A DNA stretch of 9,064 nucleotides from a bacterium TMED198 (GTDB lineage Bacteria > Fidelibacterota > Marinisomatia > SCGC-AAA003-L08 > D37C17). Both the position numbers and the translations under genes were made by a program. The notes under the pieces are model-generated. The model did not search any database and was not told the origin of the DNA. It saw only the letters and a program-made list of their open reading frames with translations. Below are positions 1 to 6,183 of the stretch, in pieces; positions within the stretch are counted from its first letter, which is position 1, and every line of letters starts with the position of its first letter. The DNA lies in assembly GCA_002170735.1 (NCBI GenBank), contig NHIV01000063.1:1-9064 (forward strand), written 5' to 3'.

Positions 1-75
1 TATACCTAATCTTAAAATCTAAATTATTTTATTCTAAATCAATAAGGAAATATTAATAATTATTAAATTTAATCT

Positions 76-684
76 ATGGCAGTAAAGGAAATAGTAAGAA
101 CCTGGGACAACGACAGGCTCATTGAGGAGAACATAGACTTTCTGAAGCAAAGGACCAAGAAGGTTCAGTTCCCCCTAACCGAAAAGTCGAGGCAGATAAT
201 CCAGGACCTCATCGACTCCTACAGGGCAACCCCCTGCGCGGGAATCGCGGCCAACCAATTGGGATACGATAAAAGCATATTCGTAGGCATGAGGGAGGAC
301 ATCGAGGTTGAGGACCCCGAGCAGGACCTGGATGATGTCAACCCCAGGCAGGACAACTGCGAGGTCTACATCAACCCCCAGATCGACAGGGTGGATGACC
401 AGTCGACTCAGAGAGGGTCTGAGGGATGCCTAAGCCTCCCGGGCCTTACGCTGTTTCTTGAGAGGTACGACAAGATAAAGGTCCGGTACTACAACGTGGA
501 GGGCAAGGCAGTCAAGAAGCCTCTCAAGGGCTTTATATCCAGGCTCTTCCAGCACGAGCTCGATCACCTGAAGGGGAACCTGATGTTCGAGACAGCGCTG
601 GGTGACATCGGCGTGGAGAAGGACCAGGACCAGAAGCAGCTGGACCAGCTATCACAGCTGATGAAGTACCTACAAAAAAAATAA
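76..684 (+). CDS. def: Peptide deformylase
   Basis: Metal-dependent cytoplasmic hydrolase that removes the N-formyl group from the starting methionine of new proteins. All three family motifs are visible in the 202-residue product: motif I CAGIAANQ (about 54-61), motif II EGCLSLPG (116-123) with metal ligand Cys118, and motif III QHELDH (159-164) with ligands His160 and His164 and catalytic Glu161. The Cys118-His160 spacing of 42 equals that of E. coli Def (Cys90-His132), so the catalytic core looks intact. Two things are odd. The first Gly of the canonical GxGxAAxQ motif is Cys54. The stretch between motifs I and II is about 17 residues longer than in E. coli and very acidic (about 74-96). 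The C-terminal tail is charged and Gln/Lys-rich. No close Shine-Dalgarno precedes the ATG; the 75-base leader is almost pure A/T. Arginine is mostly AGG (9 of 12). Confidence 0.95.
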   Translation: MAVKEIVRTWDNDRLIEENIDFLKQRTKKVQFPLTEKSRQIIQDLIDSYRATPCAGIAANQLGYDKSIFVGMREDIEVEDPEQDLDDVNPRQDNCEVYINPQIDRVDDQSTQRGSEGCLSLPGLTLFLERYDKIKVRYYNVEGKAVKKPLKGFISRLFQHELDHLKGNLMFETALGDIGVEKDQDQKQLDQLSQLMKYLQKK

Positions 685-690
685 ATTTTT
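677..690. repeat. A-tract/T-tract inverted repeat centred on the deformylase stop
   Basis: AAAAAT, then AA, then ATTTTT: a perfect 6-bp inverted repeat with the TAA stop (682-684) at its centre. It is short and AT-only, so it may be chance. It is listed because the same layout occurs at 3366-3387 and 7911-7930. Confidence 0.35.
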
Positions 691-740
691 AACGCTAGTC
701 TTAGACCAAACTGGTTTAAGTTATACAAAAAGGGACAGGC

Positions 741-1583
741 ATGCTAACCAACAGCTTCATACACATCGATGGCGTAGGCGATATTATCGAAAGGCGTATA
801 TGGGCAGAGGGCGCCCAGAGCTGGCTCGACTTCCTGTCAGCGCCTCCAAAGTTCCTAAGCTACCCGATGGTTAAACAGATATACAAGGAGCTTGAAAAAT
901 CCATGCAGGCCCTTGAGGAGGGAGACATATACTACTTCAAGAGAACCCTCCCAACGCGTTACCACTGGCGGCTGTACCCAGAGTTCAAGGACTACATCTG
1001 CTTCTTCGATATTGAAACAACCGGCCTATCAGCGTTTCAGAGCCACATCACCACCGTTGCCTGCTACGATGGCAAGAAAACAACCACCTTCGTACGCGAT
1101 GAGAACCTTCACGATCTTCCGGACCACATCAAGAAATACAAGGTCCTATCGACCTTCAACGGCAAGATGTTTGACGTGCCGTTTGTAGAGCAGGAGATGA
1201 AGATCCGCCTTGGACAGCCCAACATCGATCTGATGCACGTCCTAAAGGGCCTTGGCTACAAAGGCGGTCTCAAGGCATGCGAGAACAAGCTAGGAATCGG
1301 AAGGGAGGAGCTCAAGGGCGTGGATGGAAGGGTTGCCATAACGCTGTGGCAGTGCTTCAAGGAAACCGGCAACAGGGACTTCCTGGATACGATGCTTGCA
1401 TACAACGTTGAGGACGCTGTCAACCTTCAAAGGCTTCTGATTATTTGCCACAACATGCGCCTGGAGCAGTACAAGACGCTGGAAATAGACCCTATCCCTG
1501 AAACCCCGAAGCCCGAGTGCGAGTACAAGATCAACATGGACTGCCTGCACCTATCAATAAAAAAAATACCAACCTACTTCTAA
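741..1583 (+). CDS. YprB-type RNase H-fold 3'-5' exonuclease (DEDD family)
   Basis: Predicted nuclease of the ribonuclease H-like superfamily, resembling the Bacillus YprB / PolB-exonuclease-like group. Acidic residues in the expected places are Asp90 and Glu92 in FFDIETTGLS (motif I), Asp145 in FNGKMFDVPF (motif II) and Asp225 in YNVEDAVNL (motif III). GGLKACENKLGI (about 175-186) is also typical of the group. The N-terminus (FIHIDGVGDIIERRIW, then SWLDFL) matches the family's short helical, HhH-like start, which supports the ATG at 741. An AGGGA Shine-Dalgarno lies at 731-735. The 280 residues end in a short Pro/Cys-containing tail without a recognised domain. The gene follows the deformylase by 56 nt, and its TAA stop overlaps the next ATG (TAATG). 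Its substrate in the cell is unknown. The family is certain; a role in DNA rather than RNA processing is not. Confidence 0.88.
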   Translation: MLTNSFIHIDGVGDIIERRIWAEGAQSWLDFLSAPPKFLSYPMVKQIYKELEKSMQALEEGDIYYFKRTLPTRYHWRLYPEFKDYICFFDIETTGLSAFQSHITTVACYDGKKTTTFVRDENLHDLPDHIKKYKVLSTFNGKMFDVPFVEQEMKIRLGQPNIDLMHVLKGLGYKGGLKACENKLGIGREELKGVDGRVAITLWQCFKETGNRDFLDTMLAYNVEDAVNLQRLLIICHNMRLEQYKTLEIDPIPETPKPECEYKINMDCLHLSIKKIPTYF

Positions 1584-1990
1584 TGAGAAAATTTGAACTT
1601 AAAAGATCAGACTTCAGCTACAGCTACAAGGTAGCAACCAGGTGGAAGGACATGGACTCCTACGGCCACGTTAACAACGCGACCTACCTAACCTACTTCG
1701 AGGACGCCCGAATTACCATGATCAAGAAGTGGAAGCTAAAGGAAAAGAGCCTGATCGTCGCATCGATCAAGGTCGACTACCTCGCCCAGATCAAGCACCC
1801 CTCTAGTCTAGAGGTATGCGCCAAGGTGTCTCGAGTTGGAGGCTCAAGCTTTGATGTTCTGTCCTATATATTTGAAGAGGGAGGCGATAAGCCCGTGGCG
1901 GTATCCACGATCGTGGTTGTATGCTTCGACTACGAAAGGCAGAGGCCTGTTAGGGTCTTCCCCCAAATTCTGGAAGAAGTTAAAGAATAG
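1583..1990 (+). CDS. Acyl-CoA thioesterase, 4HBT/YbgC-like hotdog fold
   Basis: Small hotdog-fold thioesterase that would hydrolyse acyl-CoA or acyl-ACP thioesters in the cytoplasm. The 135-residue product has the 4HBT signature at 21-43: Asp25-x-x-Gly28-His29-Val-Asn31-Asn, followed by an YLTYFEDAR segment. Asp25 is the expected catalytic acid. The VDYLAQIKHPSSLEV strand (about 64-78) and the SSFDVLSYIF strand (about 88-97) complete the fold. The reading frame stays open further upstream to a GTG at 1517, but the ATG at 1583 gives the normal family N-terminus and overlaps the exonuclease stop by one base. No Shine-Dalgarno is visible, so translation probably depends on reinitiation after the exonuclease gene. 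The substrate cannot be predicted. Confidence 0.9.
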   Translation: MRKFELKRSDFSYSYKVATRWKDMDSYGHVNNATYLTYFEDARITMIKKWKLKEKSLIVASIKVDYLAQIKHPSSLEVCAKVSRVGGSSFDVLSYIFEEGGDKPVAVSTIVVVCFDYERQRPVRVFPQILEEVKE

Positions 1991-1995
1991 TTATT

Positions 1996-2002
1996 AAAGG
2001 AG
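1996..2002 (+). promoter_or_regulatory. Shine-Dalgarno of the lipoprotein gene
   Basis: AAAGGAG lies 7 nt before the ATG at 2010 and begins 5 nt after the thioesterase stop. It is the clearest ribosome binding site on the + strand of this window, and it fixes the lipoprotein start. It also suggests that the lipoprotein is translated independently even if it is read from the same mRNA as the thioesterase. Confidence 0.75.
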
Positions 2003-2009
2003 TATTAAA

Positions 2010-2630
2010 ATGATAAAAATTAAAACAATATCAATTTTTATAACCTTATCTCTAATTACTAGCTGCAATGAAAACAATACTACTAATTCAAACACTAATA
2101 ATGAGTCATATTCATTTAATTATGGTTCATATAAATTTAATCAGGTAACAGTTTATATGAATGATAGCTGTGATGGCCAAGGATATACTGGACTATGTAA
2201 TTATTCTAGTTCGAATTCGGAATCAACACTGTATTCACAAAATGAATGTAATGCTATAAGCGGTAGCTGGACAACACTTCTAGAATTATTTCAACTTGAA
2301 GATTCATACGCCATTATTAATAATGATAATTCATTCATCTATCCTGACTGCGAGCTTGGAACTTATTCTGTAGATTCTAACTTAATTACTGTTTCAGACT
2401 ATGATTGCAATGGATTTCAAAATTCATCCTCCCTAACTGATTCAACATCCTGCGTGGATGCTGGGGGAGCTTGGGAAGAAGAAGTTGAAACTGCTATAAT
2501 AACCTCTAATACCACAGTTTTACTAAATGAAGTTATTGATATACCTCAGTTCAATGCATACAGCGACAAACAATGTGTAGAGTACGTTGTTAGTTTTGAT
2601 TCTAATCACGATGGATCCTGCGGAAACTAA
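2010..2630 (+). CDS. Putative Cys-rich lipoprotein, possible lipocalin-like fold
   Basis: I do not recognise a named family. The 206-residue protein starts with a lipoprotein signal peptide: positive residues (KIK), a hydrophobic core, and the lipobox LITSC with Cys19. A flexible Asn/Ser/Thr-rich linker follows (20-36). The mature part is acidic and has eight more cysteines (54, 63, 80, 114, 133, 148, 189, 204). Segments such as YKFNQVTVYM (41-50) and LGTYSVDSNLITVSDY (116-131) read like β-strands of small lipocalin-like lipoproteins; this is inference. Two cassettes resemble each other: Cys63...Cys80-x3-SGSW and Cys133...Cys148-x3-GGAW, each followed by a strand-like stretch. The strong Shine-Dalgarno at 1996-2002 sets the start. 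Base composition is far more AT-rich than the three genes before it, which suggests a different history or relaxed constraint. It is probably anchored in the outer membrane or facing the periplasm. Function is unknown. Confidence 0.8.
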   Translation: MIKIKTISIFITLSLITSCNENNTTNSNTNNESYSFNYGSYKFNQVTVYMNDSCDGQGYTGLCNYSSSNSESTLYSQNECNAISGSWTTLLELFQLEDSYAIINNDNSFIYPDCELGTYSVDSNLITVSDYDCNGFQNSSSLTDSTSCVDAGGAWEEEVETAIITSNTTVLLNEVIDIPQFNAYSDKQCVEYVVSFDSNHDGSCGN

Positions 2631-2748
2631 ATTTGTTTAAAACTCTTTTAGCCTTAAATATTTTTTAGTATATCCTACTTTGGATGCCCAATAGGCTGTA
2701 AATACTTTGCATCGATTTTGTTTGATTTAAATTAAAATGGACTAAAAT

Positions 2749-3372
2749 ATGAAAATAATAAATATAAACGATTTAAGAAAAGTAGATCGATTTAAAGGTG
2801 CCGAGCTAATCACCTCGGCCTCTGGAATAAAGCCGGCAACGCTGGTTGGATCTATTTCAACCAAAGGTATCACTAACTTAGCAGTATTCTCTTCTATTGT
2901 TCATCTAGGGTCGAACCCTGCATATATAGGCGTAGTTGTTAGACCGCAAACAAGCAGAAGATCAGATACTTATTTAAATGTAAAAGAAACCAAATTATTT
3001 ACTATAAATCAATTCACAAAAGATATTATTTATAAGGGCCACAAGACATCCACCAAGGTTGATTCATCAGTATCTGAATTCGAATATGCCGGGCTTGAGG
3101 AGCAATACATTGATGACTTCAAACCTCCATTTGTAAAAAAATCAAAGCTGAAAATTGCACTTAAATATGATCACGAAATCAAACTGATTAACAGGTGTAC
3201 TCTGGTTGTAGGCAGGGTAATGTTTATAGCTGTCGATGATGTTGATACTGATATTGCTGATGGCTCGTTGGACCTTGAAAATCTTGAGGCTATAGGGGTT
3301 GATGGAAGCGGGTCTTACTACTCAATCAAAAAAAAAGAATCACACAAGTATTCAGCGAAGTTAAATAATTAA
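2749..3372 (+). CDS. Flavin reductase-like FMN-binding split-barrel protein
   Basis: Resembles the flavin reductase-like (FMN-binding split barrel) family, in the subgroup common in Bacteroidetes. Recognisable blocks in the 207 residues are ATLVGSISTKGITNLAVFSS (30-49), NPAYIGVVVRP (56-66), YLNVKETKLFTINQ (75-88), SVSEFEYAGL (107-116), the DDFKPPFVKKSKLKI segment (122-136), and a C-terminal GVDGSGSYYS that replaces the usual GLDxYY. Members bind FMN and reduce flavins or related substrates with NAD(P)H in the cytoplasm; the physiological partner is unknown. The length is normal. It has its own 118-bp AT-rich upstream gap, no obvious Shine-Dalgarno, and AT-rich codons like the preceding lipoprotein. 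It converges with the DUF4340 gene, with 12 bp between the stops. Confidence 0.88.
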   Translation: MKIININDLRKVDRFKGAELITSASGIKPATLVGSISTKGITNLAVFSSIVHLGSNPAYIGVVVRPQTSRRSDTYLNVKETKLFTINQFTKDIIYKGHKTSTKVDSSVSEFEYAGLEEQYIDDFKPPFVKKSKLKIALKYDHEIKLINRCTLVVGRVMFIAVDDVDTDIADGSLDLENLEAIGVDGSGSYYSIKKKESHKYSAKLNN

Positions 3373-3387
3373 TTTTAAAATTAATTA
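3366..3387. repeat. 22-bp perfect AT-only palindrome over two convergent stop codons
   Basis: The half-site TAATTAATTTT is followed directly by its exact reverse complement, centred between 3376 and 3377. It contains the flavin reductase TAA (3370-3372) and the DUF4340 gene's TAA (complement of 3385-3387). It could act as a weak bidirectional transcription end or as a binding site. With no G/C in the stem it is not a classical intrinsic terminator, and AT-rich sequence makes palindromes easily. Confidence 0.6.
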
Positions 3388-3972
3388 GTGCGAGTGAGGA
3401 AGAACGAACGTTGAGTCGCTCGATCCTTCTACCTCAGGAATCTCTTGCTTGGGAGTCTCCCCCCACGAGTTTACGTTGGTCGTAACAAGGTGAAGAACGC
3501 TTTGGGACGTTTGGTATACCGCAGGATCGTCTCCGACCCTGATGTAGTTCTTGTTCCAGCTTGCCTGGGACCGCCCAAAGACATACCTGCCAAGCTCAAC
3601 GTCATTGTATCCCATCAGAACAAGATGGGTTCCAGCGGAGTCGTCTACCGAATAGGTGGCGTACCTATCGGGGTTGATAGATACAGCGGCCTCTCTTTCA
3701 AGACCCAGAACCTGATCTGTAAATTTCTGCATCTGATCGGCCTTAACCACAAGGGTATCGTTCCCGCTTATATCCCACTGGCTCTCGGCGTTCTTAACAA
3801 TCTCGATGCCATCATCGAGCCTGAATATCGTAATCTTCTGAACGCTGTCCGCGTCACCGGTAAAAACAGGTGTAAGCTTGCCAACAAGCTTGCTCTGGCT
3901 TCTGCTGTTGAGGAAGTACAGAGCAACAAGCGCTGCTAGGATGCCGGCCCATATCTTTAGCTGCCTATTCAA
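3385..3972 (-). CDS. DUF4340 domain protein, membrane-anchored, ABC exporter accessory
   Basis: Membrane-anchored protein with a DUF4340-type domain. The frame is open upstream to 4041, but those residues do not look like the family. A TTG at 3972 gives a start of NRQLKIWAG and a transmembrane anchor (about 5-21, GILAALVALYFL), which is how DUF4340 proteins begin. AGGA at 3978-3981 lies 5 nt before it. This start overlaps the GldG-like gene by 8 nt, suggesting coupled translation. The remaining part (about 30-170) would sit outside the inner membrane. It shows the family pattern: WDISG, NPDRYATYSVDDSAGTHLVL (100-119), then LGRYVFGRSQ and NYIRVGDDPAVY (142-153). At 195 residues it holds one domain unit, shorter than many family members. 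Biochemical function is unknown; DUF4340 genes commonly follow GldG-like genes, so it probably works with the transporter. Confidence 0.82.
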   Translation of the reverse strand: MNRQLKIWAGILAALVALYFLNSRSQSKLVGKLTPVFTGDADSVQKITIFRLDDGIEIVKNAESQWDISGNDTLVVKADQMQKFTDQVLGLEREAAVSINPDRYATYSVDDSAGTHLVLMGYNDVELGRYVFGRSQASWNKNYIRVGDDPAVYQTSQSVLHLVTTNVNSWGETPKQEIPEVEGSSDSTFVLPHSH

Positions 3973-5470
3973 AACGATCCTGCAGGTTGGTTGAACGTCT
4001 GGACTCTGACCTGTACTTGTAAACGGCAAGCAGAATAACAAGCATCATAGGAAGAAGCATGTTCATCCACTTCCACCACGCCTTCTCAGACTTATCAAGC
4101 TCTAGAAGAGGCCTGCTGGTTACCGATCTTGACCGTAGCGCTATCAGCTCGCTATCACCAAGGAGATAGTCAACCGCGTTAAGAACAAACGCACCGTTTG
4201 CGTTCGCGCCACCGGCTCCAAGGTCATCGGTAAAAAACTTTGAGGATCCCACCGTAATAATCTGGGGATCTCCTCCAGCGCTGATCGTTGAAACGGTGGC
4301 CAGAGACCGTCCTTCTTCACTTAGCTGGTTTAAAATTGGGTTAGACTCCGGATCAAAGTGCAGGTTGTAAAACTCCTTCATCACCGCGGTATTGTCCGAA
4401 CTAGAAAAGAGCGAGAACGTGGTTGAGTCGTTCTCAACAACCTCGCTCGGGTATAAAAGTATAATCTGCTCAAGGTCGCTAACAACCGGCTGGTCCTTAT
4501 CAAACGACTCTACAATCGGCAGGAAGGGATAGTTAACCTGCTTGTTAACCGTTACAGGGATAAACCCGCCAAACATCTGCTGCTGCGGAACAGTTACCGC
4601 GCCACACTTACGGTCTAGCACCATATTCTCCTGAATATTAATTCCCCAGGATCCCAGAAGGTCAAACAGGTTTGATCGAATGGGCTCTGCCTGGAAAGAG
4701 CTGATGGAGGCATTGATTCTTCCCTGCCCAACAACAAGCTTACCGCCGCCTTCAACAAAGATCGCTAGAGCGCTCATTTCCTCAACGCTCAGGGAGTCAG
4801 CAACATCCATAACAAAGGCAAGGTCAACGTTCTCATTGATTCCATCTGCTAGGTTCACTTGGTTAACCTCGTGAACCTCGCTCAAAATTTGTGTCAGGTT
4901 CTGAACCCCGAGCTCCTGCTGACCAACCTTGGCAAGTACGATCTTGGACTTGCCCTGAGAGGTTAGCTTCTTAAGTCTTTTTGTTAGCTCGTACTCCAGG
5001 GATATGTTCCTGCTTAGAATAGGAATCGCTTCCTTCTTATCGTTGTAGAGCATTGATAGACCCATGAAAACAATCCTTATCTCCATCTTGTCATTCTCTA
5101 AAATCTGAGACTGGTAAGGCTGTATCCCAGCCGAAACGGCCTCGTTCTGAAGCTTCTCATCATCGTCCGCTGAGAAATACTCAATCTGGATCTTCCCCTT
5201 AGAAATTGCAACGTACTCCTCAAGAAGGTCCTGAACGTACCTCTTGGTGTTGGCCTCCTCAGGAGGAAGATTCTCAGAGAAGTACAGCTTAATAGAAAGC
5301 AGGTCATCTATGTTCTTAACAACCGACTTTGTGGAAGACGAAAGCGAGTACTGCTGGTTGTCAGTAAGATCGAGCCTGTAGAACACATCTCTCGAGATAA
5401 TGTTTAGAACGATCAGAGACACGAACACAATCGCCGTGTAAACAAATATTGATTTTCTGTCTTTGACCAT
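3965..5470 (-). CDS. gldG: GldG-like ABC transporter auxiliary subunit
   Basis: Resembles the GldG / ABC-type auxiliary family. In the 501-residue product an N-terminal anchor (about 8-25) precedes RLDLTDNQQYSLS, a hallmark of the family. A long periplasm-facing region follows, with IKLYFSENLPPE and the mid-domain stretch FVEGGGKLVVGQG, typical of a Rossmann/GATase-like fold. A second transmembrane helix lies near the C-terminus (about 469-485), followed by a short basic tail. The frame could begin at a GTG (5479), but that codon overlaps the Shine-Dalgarno. AAGGAGG at 5479-5485 is placed 8 nt before the ATG at 5470, so I choose that ATG. It overlaps the permease stop by one base. In Flavobacterium, GldG is required for gliding together with GldA and GldF, but relatives are widespread in non-gliders. 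The symbol here marks family resemblance, not motility. Confidence 0.87.
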   Translation of the reverse strand: MVKDRKSIFVYTAIVFVSLIVLNIISRDVFYRLDLTDNQQYSLSSSTKSVVKNIDDLLSIKLYFSENLPPEEANTKRYVQDLLEEYVAISKGKIQIEYFSADDDEKLQNEAVSAGIQPYQSQILENDKMEIRIVFMGLSMLYNDKKEAIPILSRNISLEYELTKRLKKLTSQGKSKIVLAKVGQQELGVQNLTQILSEVHEVNQVNLADGINENVDLAFVMDVADSLSVEEMSALAIFVEGGGKLVVGQGRINASISSFQAEPIRSNLFDLLGSWGINIQENMVLDRKCGAVTVPQQQMFGGFIPVTVNKQVNYPFLPIVESFDKDQPVVSDLEQIILLYPSEVVENDSTTFSLFSSSDNTAVMKEFYNLHFDPESNPILNQLSEEGRSLATVSTISAGGDPQIITVGSSKFFTDDLGAGGANANGAFVLNAVDYLLGDSELIALRSRSVTSRPLLELDKSEKAWWKWMNMLLPMMLVILLAVYKYRSESRRSTNLQDRFE

Positions 5471-6183
5471 TAGCTCCACCTCCTTAAATCGAAGGTTCTA
5501 AGCGATAGAAAGATGAAGAACCCTATAAGCGATCCGAAGTAAATAATATTTCTTGTATCAATCACTCCCCTTGATATGTTGCTCAGGTGGTAGTCTATGC
5601 TGATGTACTCCATAATACCAACAAGCCCCTGGGGCATAAAAATTAGCATCTTATCCATTAGGAAAAACGCGAGAACAACAAAAACCGAAACGATAAAGGC
5701 AACAACTTGGTTGTCAGAAATAGAGCTAGCAAAAACCCCAATCGCACAGTAGACCGATCCCACAAGAAGAAGGCCTAGGTAGCCGCAGAACACGGCGCCG
5801 TAGTCAATGTTCGAACCCACATTTACAAGCGTAAAGAAGTGAACAAGGGTCAGGCCCAGTCCAATAGCAATAAGCGTTACCGAGCTAAGGTACTTTCCAA
5901 CCACAAACTCAACATCCTTAATAGGAAGCGTTGAAACCAGCTCAATCGTGCCTGAGTTAATCTCTCTTGCTATAAGGCTCATGCTAATCGCTGGAATAAA
6001 GAACAGATAGGCAAGCGGAACGATCGAGAAAAGCGACCTCATATCAGACTGGTTCGATGGGAAAAACCAAAGCGTGAAGAAGTAACTGTTAACAAGCGCA
6101 AACACGACCAAGAATATATAGGCCATCGGCGTGTTGAAGTACGACTTAATCTCTCTTAGATATATTGTTTTAAAGTTATTCAT
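5470..6183 (-). CDS. gldF: ABC-2 type permease, GldF-like
   Basis: Inner-membrane permease of an ABC-2 exporter. The 237 residues contain about six hydrophobic helices (roughly 21-40, 53-70, 100-120, 130-152, 160-180, 214-229). Between helices 2 and 3 is the family's conserved block, PAISMSLIAREINSGTIELV (64-83), followed by TLPIKDVEFVVGKYLS. Most relatives have Glu-Glu where this protein has Arg73-Glu74. The ATG at 6183 follows the ATPase stop with no gap; GGAGG at 6192-6196 lies 8 nt upstream, inside the end of the ATPase gene. It would pair with the ATPase encoded just upstream and with the GldG-like protein downstream. The substrate is unknown. The GldF name rests on family similarity and gene order; no other gliding genes are present here. 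Confidence 0.88.
   Translation of the reverse strand: MNNFKTIYLREIKSYFNTPMAYIFLVVFALVNSYFFTLWFFPSNQSDMRSLFSIVPLAYLFFIPAISMSLIAREINSGTIELVSTLPIKDVEFVVGKYLSSVTLIAIGLGLTLVHFFTLVNVGSNIDYGAVFCGYLGLLLVGSVYCAIGVFASSISDNQVVAFIVSVFVVLAFFLMDKMLIFMPQGLVGIMEYISIDYHLSNISRGVIDTRNIIYFGSLIGFFIFLSLRTFDLRRWS
5479..5485 (-). promoter_or_regulatory. Shine-Dalgarno deciding the start of the GldG-like gene
   Basis: AAGGAGG on the minus strand, inside the last codons of the permease gene, is 8 nt from the ATG at 5470. It touches the alternative GTG at 5479-5477, which rules that codon out as the main start. Confidence 0.75.

Noticed and set aside
1290..1550. 86-codon open frame on the minus strand
   Set aside because: Antisense to the conserved part of the exonuclease, including the motif III region, and its product has no recognisable feature.
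1800..1814. Inverted repeat CCTCTAG-T-CTAGAGG
   Set aside because: Inside the thioesterase coding region with a one-base centre. It cannot form a normal hairpin, and it has no T-run or intergenic context.
2737..2745. Minimal ATG-GAC-TAA open frame just before the flavin reductase
   Set aside because: Two codons in AT-rich leader with no Shine-Dalgarno. Such strings arise by chance; there is no sign of a regulatory leader peptide.
2908..2918. tRNA T-arm-like sequence GGGTCGAACCC
   Set aside because: It lies within the flavin reductase coding sequence (His-Leu-Gly-Ser-Asn-Pro), and no acceptor stem, anticodon arm or CCA end can be built around it.
3445..3939. 164-codon open frame on the + strand
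   Set aside because: Fully antisense to the DUF4340 gene, which has a recognisable domain, anchor and operon context. The + frame product resembles nothing and has no Shine-Dalgarno.
5477..5479. GTG as start of the GldG-like gene
   Set aside because: It overlaps the Shine-Dalgarno. The ATG at 5470 has ideal spacing and forms a TAATG junction with the permease gene.
3965..6183. Gliding motility system
   Set aside because: Only the GldA/F/G-type ABC components are present. These families are also found in non-gliding bacteria, and no GldB-N or Spr genes are visible.
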